Below are positions 9,000-17,353 of a DNA stretch of 64,000 nt, piece by piece. How positions within the stretch are numbered: position 1 is the stretch's first letter; each line of letters opens with the position of its first letter. The notes beneath the pieces were generated by a model. It was not told where the DNA came from and did not search any database. It saw only the letters and a list, made by a program, of their open reading frames with translations. The translations under genes were made by a program, and so were the position numbers. The stretch comes from Natronorubrum texcoconense (lineage in GTDB: Archaea; Halobacteriota; Halobacteria; Halobacteriales; Natrialbaceae). The stretch spans positions 186,001 through 250,000 of the forward strand of contig NZ_FNFE01000001.1 of assembly GCF_900100335.1 (NCBI RefSeq), written 5' to 3'.

Positions 9000-9976
9000 T
9001 CGTACTCAACCCTCGGATCGAGGTAGACGTAGGCCAGGTCGGCGACGAAGTTCATGAGGATCACGACCGATCCCATGAGGAAGAACGCCGCCATCGCGAC
9101 CGGGTAATCGTTGTTGTTCACCGCACGAACCATCTCGCGTCCCATGCCGGGCCAGTTGAACACCGTCTCGATGACGACCGAACCGCCCATCGCGGCGCCG
9201 GTAGCGATCGCCGCCACGGTCACGAGCGGGAGGATCGAGTTCCGCGCGGCGTGCTTGTACAGCACGGTCCGCTCCGGAAGCCCCTCCGCCTTCTTGATCT
9301 CGATGAAATCGGCGTTGAGGACGTCGAGCATCGTACTCCGCATCAACAGGGTCGGCGTCGCCAGATAGACGATCGCCCCCGTCAGTGCCGGAAGGAAGAG
9401 GTGTCTGAGGAAGTCGAGCGAGCCGTACCTCGCGACGAAGCCGCCACCGAGTTCGCCGCCGGTCGTCCGCATCCCACTCGAGGGGAACCAGCCGAGCCAG
9501 AAGACGAACACGGACAGGAGCACGATGCCGACCCAGAACTCCGGCGACGAACGGGCCATCAGCGTCACGATGATCCCGCCGCGTTCGAACCGCGAGTTGC
9601 GCCACCAGCCCATAAGGGCGCCGAACGTAACCCCGATGAGGTACGCGAAGACCAGTGCCGTCCCCATCAGTACGATCGTGTTCATGAACCGGATGAGGAT
9701 GATATCGGTCACCGGCTCACGGTAGATGAACGATTGACCGAAGTCGCCGGTGAGCAGTTGTCTAATGTACTCGACGTACTGGACGTACAGCGGCTGATCC
9801 AGGCCGAGTTCTGCGATCCGCTGCTCGCGCTGTTCCGGGGTCATCCCGTCGAGGATGAACATCGAGGTCGGATCGCCGGGCATCATCCGGAAGAGAACGA
9901 ACAGGAGCGTAAAGAACGCCCAGAAGGTGACGATGAGCTGGAGAAACCGTCGGACGACGTACTCCCTCAGTCCCAT
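8996..9976 (-). CDS. dppB: Dipeptide/oligopeptide ABC importer, permease (DppB type)
   Basis: The 326-residue permease starts MGLREYVVRRFLQLIVTFWA, the typical first helix of DppB/OppB proteins, followed by the FRMMPGDPTSMF motif. The EAA loop IKKAEGLPERTVLYKHAARN is present near residue 225, as expected for contact with DppD/DppF. Six membrane helices are apparent. It lies 78 bp downstream of the substrate-binding protein gene on the same strand. Confidence 0.94.
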   Translation of the reverse strand: MGLREYVVRRFLQLIVTFWAFFTLLFVLFRMMPGDPTSMFILDGMTPEQREQRIAELGLDQPLYVQYVEYIRQLLTGDFGQSFIYREPVTDIILIRFMNTIVLMGTALVFAYLIGVTFGALMGWWRNSRFERGGIIVTLMARSSPEFWVGIVLLSVFVFWLGWFPSSGMRTTGGELGGGFVARYGSLDFLRHLFLPALTGAIVYLATPTLLMRSTMLDVLNADFIEIKKAEGLPERTVLYKHAARNSILPLVTVAAIATGAAMGGSVVIETVFNWPGMGREMVRAVNNNDYPVAMAAFFLMGSVVILMNFVADLAYVYLDPRVEYE

Positions 9977-10054
9977 CGCACCCTCTCCCCCTTGGTTGTC
10001 AAATATGTCATAGTATTGCAGTCAAATACGCTTGTAACGGTCGATCTGTACTGG

Positions 10055-11719
10055 TTACTGATCTGCGCCGTAGTGGAGACGTCCGTCGTCGTCCCAACCG
10101 TAGCCACCTTCAGCCAGTTCCTCTCTGGCAGCGGTGAGGTCCTCGTAGAACTCCTCGACGTCGGGGTTGTGCCAGAACTCGTTGTGTTCGGAGATCGTCG
10201 AGTGCGTCACCGTCCCCATGCCGTCGCGAACGAACTCGACGTACTCCTCTTTCGGCACGCCGTACGACAGTGCACGCCGAAGGTGACGGTCGTCGAACGG
10301 CTCACGACGCATGTTGTAGGCGATCTTGACGTAGCCGATGTCTTCGAACTCCGCGAGATCGAGATCTTCGTCGTCCCTGACGCGGTCGACGGCCGTCGGC
10401 TGCGGGACCGTTCCGACCATATCCAGCTGTCCCGACTCGAGGTCGCCGATGAGCTGTGCGGTGTTCGAACCGGGAACGCGGATGAAGTTGTCGGCGTTGG
10501 GCGTCTCGAAGTGATCGTCGAACGCCTCGAGCTGCAGTTCCGACTGGCGCTCCCAGTCGACGAACTGGAACGGTCCGCTGCCGATCCAGTTTTCGTCCTC
10601 GAAGTCGGCGAGATCATCCGGATCGACGCCGCCCCAGATGTGTTCCGGGAAGATGTACACCTGGCCGAGGACGTTGGCCGTAAACGGTGCGTACTGTTCG
10701 TTCAGGTGGAACGTGATCTCGTTTCCGGAGGTTTCGATCTCCTCGATGTTGTCGACGAGCGAGCCGTAAGTCGGCGAGTCGGCGTACAGCTCGTACGTGA
10801 ACTCGACGTCGTCGATCGTGAGGTCCACGCCGTCGTGGAAGGTCACGTCGTCGCGGATCTCGACGGTGTAGGTCATGCCGTCGTCTTCGATCTCGGGATC
10901 GTCCGTCGCGAGCCACGGCGTCGGGAGCCCGTCCTCACCGATCCGGAACAGCTGGTCGTAGATGAGACGGACGAACTGGCGGTCCGGCGTCGCCAGGTCG
11001 AGCATCGGGTTCAGCGAGTTGATCGCTGCGGGATAGCCAAAGCGGACCGTATCGCTGTCGGTTGGCGTCGCCGAGATCATGTTCCAGAACGAGTTGAGCC
11101 CTTCACCCAGCGTCGGTTGGATGTCGGTGACTCGAGCGCTCGCGTACGGGTGATAGCCGCCCTCGTTCGCGATGTACGTTCGGGGTTGATCCCGAGCGAG
11201 GATCTCCTGGGCTTCGTAGACGGTTTGCTGGCGTTCGTCTTCGTCCGGCTGTGTCACTTGCAGCTCCGCCAGTTCGTCGTACTCGTCGTTTGCGTACCCC
11301 GGCGTGTTTCGACCACCCTCTTGCGTGTTCGCGGAGTGGTGCATGTCGTATGTAAATGTGTGAGGGTCGATCCGTTCCGGCGTCCCACCCCACCCGAGGA
11401 GTGACGCGTCGAAGTCCTGCTGTACGACTGCTTGATCGACGTGAGCGCCGAACTCGAGTTCGTCGAGGTCGACCTCGAAACCGATCTCTTCCCAGTTTTC
11501 GGCGATCATCGAGGCGAGCTCGTTTCGGAACGGGTTGACGCCTGCAGTCGGTGCAAGCAAGTGAATCTCCGGTACTTCACCGGCGAGTTCCTCTGCTCCT
11601 TCGACATCCGTTCCGTCGTCCGTGCCGAGACAGCCGGAAATGCCCATCGTGAGTCCGACGACTCCACCAATCCCCGCACCTTTCAATACCGTTCTCCGTG
11701 ATGTGTTGTTCGCTGCCAT
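10055..11719 (-). CDS. dppA: Dipeptide/oligopeptide ABC importer, substrate-binding lipoprotein
   Basis: The 554-residue protein is an SBP family 5 solute receptor. ATG 11719 gives a Tat signal with RR at 8-9 (SRRTVLKG) and a lipobox ending in Cys30 (ISGC), so it is exported folded and lipid-anchored outside. Family 5 features include DVTFHDGVDLTIDDVEFTYE and the downstream FVDWERQSELQLEAFDDHF region. The frame extends 36 codons further upstream, but that would bury the Tat signal. A TATA box at 11745-11755 supports this start. First gene of the dpp operon; peptides are the inferred cargo. Confidence 0.93.
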   Translation of the reverse strand: MAANNTSRRTVLKGAGIGGVVGLTMGISGCLGTDDGTDVEGAEELAGEVPEIHLLAPTAGVNPFRNELASMIAENWEEIGFEVDLDELEFGAHVDQAVVQQDFDASLLGWGGTPERIDPHTFTYDMHHSANTQEGGRNTPGYANDEYDELAELQVTQPDEDERQQTVYEAQEILARDQPRTYIANEGGYHPYASARVTDIQPTLGEGLNSFWNMISATPTDSDTVRFGYPAAINSLNPMLDLATPDRQFVRLIYDQLFRIGEDGLPTPWLATDDPEIEDDGMTYTVEIRDDVTFHDGVDLTIDDVEFTYELYADSPTYGSLVDNIEEIETSGNEITFHLNEQYAPFTANVLGQVYIFPEHIWGGVDPDDLADFEDENWIGSGPFQFVDWERQSELQLEAFDDHFETPNADNFIRVPGSNTAQLIGDLESGQLDMVGTVPQPTAVDRVRDDEDLDLAEFEDIGYVKIAYNMRREPFDDRHLRRALSYGVPKEEYVEFVRDGMGTVTHSTISEHNEFWHNPDVEEFYEDLTAAREELAEGGYGWDDDGRLHYGADQ

Positions 11720-11744
11720 TCTACCCCAATAGGTCTTTACCGAT

Positions 11745-11755
11745 ACTATATAAAT
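11745..11755 (-). promoter_or_regulatory. TATA box of the dpp operon
   Basis: Read on the minus strand the sequence is ATTTATATAGT, centred about 31 nt upstream of ATG 11719, giving a nearly leaderless transcript. Confidence 0.6.
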
Positions 11756-11887
11756 CTCTCGTAGAAGATATACAATCGGAATTATTACAGCAGGTATTTT
11801 GAACAGGCAGCCAACAATTAGGTCCACAATTCGTCATAGTTTTATCACATCATCAATCACGTAAAACGGCCGTCTCGAGGAAAACCG

Positions 11888-11896
11888 CTTTTATAG
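11888..11896 (+). promoter_or_regulatory. TATA box of tsr3
   Basis: CTTTTATAG is centred 25 nt upstream of GTG 11917, the spacing of a leaderless haloarchaeal transcript; it supports the GTG start. Confidence 0.55.
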
Positions 11897-11916
11897 TGGG
11901 GCGTCACTGAAACCGT

Positions 11917-12459
11917 GTGGAGTGTCACGTCTACTACGAAGGCGACGACGATCCGAAGAAGTGCACCGCGCGTCGCCTCGAGAAGTTCGATAAGGCCACC
12001 CTCTACCGACGGATGGAACAGGTGCCCTACGGCGTCGTCCTCAACCCCCACGCCGACCAGGCGCTCTCGCCGGCCGACGTCGCGGACGGACTCGGAACGG
12101 TCGTCGCGCTCGACTGCTCGTGGGAGTCCGCCGAAGCCGCCTCGTTCCGAATGAACGGCGTTCACCGGGCGCTTCCCTTTCTCGTCGCCGCGAACCCGGT
12201 CAACTACGGCCGGCCGTTCCGGCTCACCACCGTCGAGGCGCTGGCCGCCGCCTGCTGTATCTTCGACGCGTACGACAGCGCCGAGGACCTCCTCGAGCCG
12301 TTCCGCTGGGGCGAGACGTTCCTCACGCTCAACGAGGAACCGCTGCGCCGTTACAGCGAGTGTGCCGACTCGAGCGAAATCGTCGCGGTACAGGACGACT
12401 ATCTGGCCGACGAGGAACCGAGCGATGAACTGCTAGACGAGGGCGCGACGGACGAGTAG
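11917..12459 (+). CDS. tsr3: Tsr3-like rRNA aminocarboxypropyltransferase (DUF367)
   Basis: The 180-residue protein matches the DUF367/Tsr3 family: [15 protein letters not shown], then LDCSWESAE and the block [32 protein letters not shown]. Tsr3 transfers the aminocarboxypropyl group of S-adenosylmethionine to a methylated uridine in small-subunit rRNA (final step of the m1acp3-psi modification in eukaryotes; archaeal homologues act on the equivalent position). The GTG start is supported by the TATA spacing. It sits just upstream of L40e, so both neighbours are ribosome-related. Confidence 0.88.
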   Translation: MECHVYYEGDDDPKKCTARRLEKFDKATLYRRMEQVPYGVVLNPHADQALSPADVADGLGTVVALDCSWESAEAASFRMNGVHRALPFLVAANPVNYGRPFRLTTVEALAAACCIFDAYDSAEDLLEPFRWGETFLTLNEEPLRRYSECADSSEIVAVQDDYLADEEPSDELLDEGATDE

Positions 12460-12532
12460 GACGCGGCGAACGGCGACTATGCACTCCCGTTCTTACATCG
12501 ATCTCGAAGGCACCCAGTCACAGGACCACAGC

Positions 12533-12542
12533 GGTTATATGT
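12533..12542 (+). promoter_or_regulatory. TATA box of the L40e gene
   Basis: GGTTATATGT is centred about 25 nt upstream of ATG 12563, which decides the start of the short L40e frame against the in-frame ATG at 12479. Confidence 0.6.
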
Positions 12543-12562
12543 GCGACCGATCAACGACCGGT

Positions 12563-12712
12563 ATGGCCAGTTTCGACGCCGCGGAAAAACGAACGCTCGA
12601 GAAGATGATCTGCATGCGCTGTAACGCTCGCAACTCACAGAAGGCCAAACGCTGTCGCAAGTGCGGCTACGCGAAGCTTCGACCGAAAGCGAAAGAAGCC
12701 CGCGCCGCATAA
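12563..12712 (+). CDS. rpl40e: 50S ribosomal protein L40e
   Basis: The 49-residue product has the zinc motif CMRCNARN...CRKCGY and the basic tail [12 protein letters not shown]. Length and sequence are typical for archaeal L40e, which in eukaryotes is the part fused to ubiquitin. The open frame extends 28 codons upstream, but family length and the TATA box set the start at 12563. Its own promoter separates it from tsr3. Confidence 0.95.
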   Translation: MASFDAAEKRTLEKMICMRCNARNSQKAKRCRKCGYAKLRPKAKEARAA

Positions 12713-12767
12713 TCGACCCGGCCGGAAACGGCTTTTCGATTCTATCCATTTCACCCAGCGAGAGCAC

Positions 12768-13217
12768 TCAGTCGGTGGTAAACGGTGTCTCCTCCAGTTC
12801 GGCACAGCTGTCGAGTAGCGTCGTCAGCCGGGCTGACGGCTGTCGATAACGAACCATCCCGCTTCGGCGGTCGTACTCGACGATATCCCTCGCCGTGAGC
12901 TTCGGCAGGTCGACGTGTTTCAAGGCGAGTTTCGTCTCTTCGATCCGTGCGTCGATATCCGTCGACTCTGCGGTGGAACTGGGTTTCTCTGCGACGAGCC
13001 TCGCCACCTCGTCGACCGTGGCGACCTCGAGTTCGCGCAGATAGTAGAGTGCGTGCCGGCGGCGGTGTGTCGCGAGAAGACCCAACAGCCGATCCACCTC
13101 CTCCCGGTCGCGACCGTCACTGGAACCACCGTCGGTTCGGATTCTGCACTCGGCGCTATCGCTCCCGTGTGCGATATCCGGAACGACCCCCACGTCGTTA
13201 GACATACGACTAGACAA
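12768..13217 (-). CDS. Winged-helix regulator (haloarchaeal DUF7344-like)
   Basis: The 149-residue protein has the pattern REEVDRLLGLLATHRRRHAL YYLRELE at about 40-65, then a helix-turn-helix, and a KLTARDIVEYDRRSGMVRY wing, typical of a large haloarchaeal family of small transcription factors. No ligand domain or metal site is visible. The start may be Met1 or Met5 (13205). It is divergent from the region carrying the duplicated MBL tail, and its own promoter region (13218-13275) is unusually A+T rich with several TATA-like stretches. Targets unknown. Confidence 0.8.
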   Translation of the reverse strand: MSSRMSNDVGVVPDIAHGSDSAECRIRTDGGSSDGRDREEVDRLLGLLATHRRRHALYYLRELEVATVDEVARLVAEKPSSTAESTDIDARIEETKLALKHVDLPKLTARDIVEYDRRSGMVRYRQPSARLTTLLDSCAELEETPFTTD

Positions 13218-13318
13218 TTACTATAGCAAATTAGTTGTTATGGCCAGCAGGCGACCACTCTATAATCGTATATAATCAAACACAACTACGCTCGAACGAA
13301 TGACTATCGTTCGCGTTG

Positions 13319-13373
13319 CTACTCGTCGGGATACTTCGGCTCCCGCTTCTCGGCCCGCTCGAGCGCCGTCTCA
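13319..13373 (-). repeat. Partial duplicate of the 3' end of the MBL gene
   Basis: These 55 bp match 13483-13537, the last codons of the MBL hydrolase, at 51 positions. Read on the minus strand it encodes TALERAEKREPKYPDE followed by a stop, against PKYPNE in the intact gene. There is no start codon for it, so it is a remnant 164 bp away from the intact copy. Confidence 0.75.
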
Positions 13374-13482
13374 GACCCACCTTTTTCTCGTCGGGTTCGC
13401 ATCGCGGTGCTCGCTCACCTCTCCTCGAAAAATCTGGACCAAAAAGCCGCTCGCTCCCGACGGTCGCTCGCGGTACAATCAC

Positions 13483-14094
13483 CTACTCGTTCGGATACTT
13501 CGGCTCCCGCTTCTCGGCCCGCTCGAGCGCCGTTTCGACCACGTCTCGCACGTCGCCGTGGAAGACGCTGCCATGGCCCGCGTACAGGTGTTCGACGCCC
13601 TCGGGCATGGCCTCGAGCAGATCCCGAATGCTCTCGATGAGTCGCTCGCGGGACTGGCCGGCCATGTCGGTCCGCCCGAAGCTTCCGTAGTCGAACGCAC
13701 CGTCGTCGTGGACGACGACGTCGCCCGAGAACAACGACGACTCGGAGACGAACGAGACGTGGTCCTCGGCGTGGCCGGGCGTGTAGACCACGTCGAACGA
13801 CTCGCCGCCGATCGTCACCGTATCGCCGTCGGCGAGTTCGTGGGTACCCGTGGGGTGGTCGTCGTAGGCGTAAACGTCGGGATCGAACGCGTCGACGACG
13901 GCCTCGAGTTGGGCGACGTGATCGCCGTGCTGGTGGGTCATGACGACGGTGTCGACGTCGTCGGTGTGGGATCGAATCTCGTCGACGACACCATCCCAGG
14001 CGCCGGCGTCGACTAGCGTGGTTTCCTCGCCGACTGCCAGGAACGCGTTGCAGGTGAACGTCTCCGCCGCCTCCGTGACGTGATGAACCTCCAT
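13483..14094 (-). CDS. Metallo-beta-lactamase fold hydrolase
   Basis: The 203-residue protein starts MEVHHVTEAAETFTCNAF and carries the zinc motif HQHGDH (54-59), GHAEDH and the later GHGSVFHGD, all needed for a binuclear MBL site. This size and layout is the hydroxyacylglutathione-hydrolase-like group; the true substrate is not known. The open frame extends far upstream but without coding character; the ATG at 14094 gives the family start. The last codons are duplicated downstream. Confidence 0.88.
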   Translation of the reverse strand: MEVHHVTEAAETFTCNAFLAVGEETTLVDAGAWDGVVDEIRSHTDDVDTVVMTHQHGDHVAQLEAVVDAFDPDVYAYDDHPTGTHELADGDTVTIGGESFDVVYTPGHAEDHVSFVSESSLFSGDVVVHDDGAFDYGSFGRTDMAGQSRERLIESIRDLLEAMPEGVEHLYAGHGSVFHGDVRDVVETALERAEKREPKYPNE

Positions 14095-14307
14095 AGACGA
14101 CGACTCGAGGGCCGTCCTCAAAATGGTGCCGTCCGAGACTGTGAGCGCGTGCGGGGTCCGTCGTACGGATGCTGGTGGAATCGTCGGACAGCGAGCCGTT
14201 TTCGGCGACAACGGGTCGCACAGACCAGAGGTCGGGCAGCTACCCACGTTCACCTGATTCGTCACACAACAGCTATAGCGACAGCCTGCCGAAACGCACC
14301 TCAGCAT

Positions 14308-14499
14308 ATGCCCGATGGAGCGAGCGAACGAACAGTCGCGATCTGTACTTCCTGTGGGTCCGCGTACGCGGCTGAGGTGTGGGACGATGAAACGATTCAA
14401 CCGATCGGAAAACGAACCGGCTGTGATTGTGGCTCGACTGAGTTCCACGTTACAGCGGAGTCAGCTGATACCGCTTTGGGAGATGAGGAACCCGGGTAA
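14308..14499 (+). CDS. Small zinc-ribbon protein (63 aa)
   Basis: The product has CTSC (13-16) and CDC (39-41), making a compact four-cysteine zinc site, and an acidic C terminus. I chose ATG 14308, which leaves one methionine before the first cysteine pair; the longer frame upstream has no coding character. It is a haloarchaeal small zinc-ribbon protein of unknown function, possibly RNA- or protein-binding. Confidence 0.6.
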   Translation: MPDGASERTVAICTSCGSAYAAEVWDDETIQPIGKRTGCDCGSTEFHVTAESADTALGDEEPG

Positions 14500-14606
14500 C
14501 AGTCAGTGCGTGGATAGCGCGTGACTCGAGTATTCCAACCAGACCGGAGACGCGCGGTATACCCACCAGAGCGTGCCGGAGACGAACCCACTCGAGAGAC
14601 CACGAG

Positions 14607-14615
14607 ATTTTTTAG
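14607..14615 (+). promoter_or_regulatory. TATA-like element of the DUF5786-like gene
   Basis: ATTTTTTAG is centred about 29 nt upstream of ATG 14640. Confidence 0.45.
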
Positions 14616-14639
14616 CGGGAAGGTCGTACGACATCCCGT

Positions 14640-14810
14640 ATGGGATTCGGGAGCTACGACGAATCCGAGCAACAGGAAGTCGACGCTGATTTTGACGACG
14701 ACACGGTACAATCCGGCGAGAACAGCCACGACGGATCGATCGAGTTCGAGAACGGCGCCTCCAGCGACGAACTGCTCGATCGACTCCAGGAGATCAAAGA
14801 CGAGGACTGA
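14640..14810 (+). CDS. Small acidic protein, DUF5786-like (56 aa)
   Basis: The product begins MGFGSYDESEQQEVD and ends ELLDRLQEIKDED. This N-terminal MGFGSYDE pattern and the C-terminal helix are those of a conserved haloarchaeal small-protein family (DUF5786 in my recollection). Its function is not known. Its TGA stop overlaps the ATG of the endonuclease dU gene at 14810 (ATGA), so the two are translationally coupled, which ties this small protein to DNA repair by context. Confidence 0.75.
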   Translation: MGFGSYDESEQQEVDADFDDDTVQSGENSHDGSIEFENGASSDELLDRLQEIKDED

Positions 14811-15382
14811 TGAAGCCCGGGGTGCGGGCGCTGGGCGTCGCCGAATCGGTTCGCGGTGACGCGAATCGCGACCGAAGCACGCTTGCCGGTGCCGTCGTCC
14901 GCGCCGACCGCGTCACGGACGGACTCGCGTACCGCTCGTGTACCGTCGGCGGCACCGACGCGACCGACGCCCTGGTAGCGCTGCTCGAGGACCTCGGTCG
15001 GCCCGACGTGCGGTACGTGCTGCTCGGCGCCATCGCCCCCGCCTGGTACAATCTCCTCGATCTCGCTCGAATCGAGGCGGCCGCCGACCGGCCGGTGATC
15101 GCCGTCACGTTCGAGGCCAGCGACGGTCTCGAGTCCGGTCTGCGAGACGCCTTCTCGGACGCTGCCCTCGAGCGCCGTCTCGAAATCTATCGGTCCCTAC
15201 CCGAGCGACGAGCGCTGTCGATCAACGACGAGACCGTCTACGTGCGACACGTCGGCTGCGATGCCGAGACGGCCGCGGCGGTCGTCCGGGCGTTCACGCC
15301 CGAGGGCGGTCGGCCGGAGCCGATCCGGGTCGCGAAGGTCGCGGCTCGAGCCGGTGATGCGTATCTCGACTCGCTCGAGTAG
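14810..15382 (+). CDS. DUF99 family protein, endonuclease dU
   Basis: The 190-residue protein matches the archaeal DUF99/UPF0215 family: opening KPGVRALGVAES, then STLAGAVVRADRVTDGLAYRS, and RYVLLGAIAPAWYNLLDL. The family is annotated as endonuclease dU, an RNase-H-like relative of endonuclease V thought to cut DNA at deoxyuridine. The start overlaps the stop of the preceding small gene by 4 bp. A uracil-DNA glycosylase follows 82 bp downstream on the same strand, so two uracil-repair enzymes sit together. Confidence 0.85.
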   Translation: MKPGVRALGVAESVRGDANRDRSTLAGAVVRADRVTDGLAYRSCTVGGTDATDALVALLEDLGRPDVRYVLLGAIAPAWYNLLDLARIEAAADRPVIAVTFEASDGLESGLRDAFSDAALERRLEIYRSLPERRALSINDETVYVRHVGCDAETAAAVVRAFTPEGGRPEPIRVAKVAARAGDAYLDSLE

Positions 15383-15464
15383 CGCCGTGCCCGGAAACCC
15401 TCGCAGATCGATACCAGCAACTGCGACCCGAAAGACGTAGTAGTCGGCCGTTTGATCCTCCGAT

Positions 15465-16073
15465 ATGGGAACGATGGACGAGTCAGGGCTCTGTGTCAGC
15501 GAGTGTTCGCGCTGTCCGGCGCTCGTGGACTCTCGCAGCCGGATCGTCAACGGAACCGGACCCGAGGACGCCGACATGCTGTTCGTCGGCGAAGGGCCGG
15601 GGGCACAGGAGGACAGCGAGGGCGAACCGTTCGTCGGTCGCAGCGGCTCTGTTCTCGACGACGGACTCCGGAGCGTCGGTCTGCTGCGCGAGGACGTTCG
15701 CATCACCAACTGCGTCCGCTGTCGACCGCCCGAGAATCGCGATCCCACCACCGAGGAACTCGAGAACTGTCGGGGCTACCTCGAACGGGAGATCGATCTG
15801 CTGGACCCGGAGATCATCGTCACGCTGGGGAAAGTCCCCAGCGAGCACCTCCTGGGTCGGTCGGTAGCGGTGACCAAAGAGGCGGGCTCGATCGAGGAGG
15901 TTCGGATCGACGGGACGCCGCGGCGCGTACTGCTCTGTGTCCACCCGGCGGCGACGTTGTACGACCGGAGTCAGGAGGATACGTTCACCGAGACGCTCGA
16001 ACGAGCCGCATCCCTCGCCGGCGTCGGCGGGGGCGACGGCGGAAGCGGGCAAACCAGACTTGACGGCTTTTGA
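15465..16073 (+). CDS. udg: Uracil-DNA glycosylase with [4Fe-4S] cluster (type IV) and C-terminal PIP-like motif
   Basis: The 202-residue enzyme has the four cluster cysteines C14, C17, C86 and C102 (ECSRC, CRPPEN, NCRGY), motif A GEGPGAQE (43-50) and motif B HPAA, as in family IV uracil-DNA glycosylases. It removes uracil arising from cytosine deamination. The extreme C terminus is QTRLDGF, which fits the PCNA-interacting peptide (Q-x-x-hydrophobic-x-x-aromatic), after a Gly-rich linker. That placement is known for archaeal repair enzymes that work at the replication fork. Alternative start Met4. The PIP function is inferred. Confidence 0.9.
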   Translation: MGTMDESGLCVSECSRCPALVDSRSRIVNGTGPEDADMLFVGEGPGAQEDSEGEPFVGRSGSVLDDGLRSVGLLREDVRITNCVRCRPPENRDPTTEELENCRGYLEREIDLLDPEIIVTLGKVPSEHLLGRSVAVTKEAGSIEEVRIDGTPRRVLLCVHPAATLYDRSQEDTFTETLERAASLAGVGGGDGGSGQTRLDGF

Positions 16074-16224
16074 GAATTTGTTCGGCTAGTAGCCGCCTTT
16101 CCTCATTACTATTTCAGACAATCCGGTTCAGTGGTGTGGGCATCTGACGAAAAACCAGCCACATGTGTTCATACAGACTATTATGGCACGTATCGATGGA
16201 CGACTACGTAGCTAACATAGAAAC

Positions 16225-16237
16225 TACTAAATAAATT
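16225..16237 (+). promoter_or_regulatory. TATA box of the phnDCE operon
   Basis: CTACTAAATAAAT is centred about 24 nt upstream of ATG 16255, giving a leaderless transcript. Confidence 0.6.
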
Positions 16238-16254
16238 CATGCATAGTCCCTGCT

Positions 16255-17325
16255 ATGTCCGATACCGATCGGTGGGCAGCGGATCGACGAACGGTTTTGA
16301 AAAGTGCCGGGGCGGTGGGGATGGCGGGTCTCGCCGGCTGTACAGGTGGTAGCGACGACTCGAACACGATCTCGTGGGTCATGAACCCCGCGGAGGAGAG
16401 CGTCGACATCGAAACGCAGTACCAGCCGCTGTTCGAGTATCTCGAATCGGAAGCCGACGTCGAGATCGAGGGCATCCAGACGTCCGACTACAGCTCCACC
16501 GTCCTGGAGATGCAGCGGGGAAGCGGCGATTTCGCCGACACGTCCCCGGGCGCCGTCGCTCAGGTACCCGACGACATCGACGTCGTTGGAATGCGTCTCG
16601 CGTTCGGTGCCGAGCAGTACTTCTCGCTCATCACGACGACTCCCGACAGCGACGTCGAGGAGCTTGCGGACCTCGAGGGTGAAGAGATCGCGACCGCGGC
16701 GTCGACGTCGGTCTCCGGGACGCTCGTACCGATGCTGATGCTCGAACAGGCCGGCCTCGACACCGGCGGCGCTCCCGACGGCAACCCCGTCGACTTCGAT
16801 CTGGGAACGCACGATCACGACGGCGCTCGCGAACAGCTCATCAACAACCCGGACGTCGTCGCTGCAGGGACCGGTGCGTTCTCGACGGGGCCGCACGTCC
16901 CCCAGGAGCAGTTCGACGAGATGTCCGAAGACTACGTCGACATCTCCGTCGAGTACGACGACGCCGGCTCTCGAGAGCCGGAGCTACAGCTGCTGGCGGT
17001 GTCGGATCCGATCCCCCGCGCACCGATCGTGGCCCGCGCGGACTGGGACGATCCGATCCGCGAGGAGCTCGAGGAGCTGATGCTCGAGGCCGACGAGGAG
17101 GTCTTCCGACACGACCCGGACGAGCTTGCGGACCAGCTCGGCATCGATCCGGAGATCCTCGACAAGGACGAGGACGAGCTCACGGAGGAAGAGGAGGACG
17201 ACCTCCAGCAGTTCGAGGACCACGAACTCTGGTTCGACGGCATCGAGCCGGCGACGGAAGACGACTACGAACCGATCGTCGACCTCCTCGATGAGCTCGG
17301 GCTCAGCCCCGAGGACGTCGAGTAA
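16255..17325 (+). CDS. phnD: Phosphonate-type ABC importer, substrate-binding lipoprotein
   Basis: The 356-residue protein has a Tat lipoprotein signal (RR 11-12; lipobox ending at Cys29) and then the PhnD pattern: WVMNPAEESVDIETQYQPLFEYLE, a DFADTSPGAVAQV-type ligand loop and a PIPRAPIVARADWDDPI segment near the C terminus. The last third is rich in Glu/Asp. PhnD-family receptors bind phosphonates, phosphite or hypophosphite. No C-P lyase gene is in the window, so the cargo is open. First gene of a three-gene operon. Confidence 0.88.
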   Translation: MSDTDRWAADRRTVLKSAGAVGMAGLAGCTGGSDDSNTISWVMNPAEESVDIETQYQPLFEYLESEADVEIEGIQTSDYSSTVLEMQRGSGDFADTSPGAVAQVPDDIDVVGMRLAFGAEQYFSLITTTPDSDVEELADLEGEEIATAASTSVSGTLVPMLMLEQAGLDTGGAPDGNPVDFDLGTHDHDGAREQLINNPDVVAAGTGAFSTGPHVPQEQFDEMSEDYVDISVEYDDAGSREPELQLLAVSDPIPRAPIVARADWDDPIREELEELMLEADEEVFRHDPDELADQLGIDPEILDKDEDELTEEEEDDLQQFEDHELWFDGIEPATEDDYEPIVDLLDELGLSPEDVE

Positions 17326-17353
17326 AGCGTTGACCGAAACGTCTCAACATAGT

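Noticed and set aside
8960-11404. Open frame of 814 codons on the plus strand
   Set aside because: It lies opposite dppB and dppA, whose proteins match known families. High G+C makes long antisense frames common; the composition (very rich in Asp, Glu, Arg and Val) is that of a shadow.
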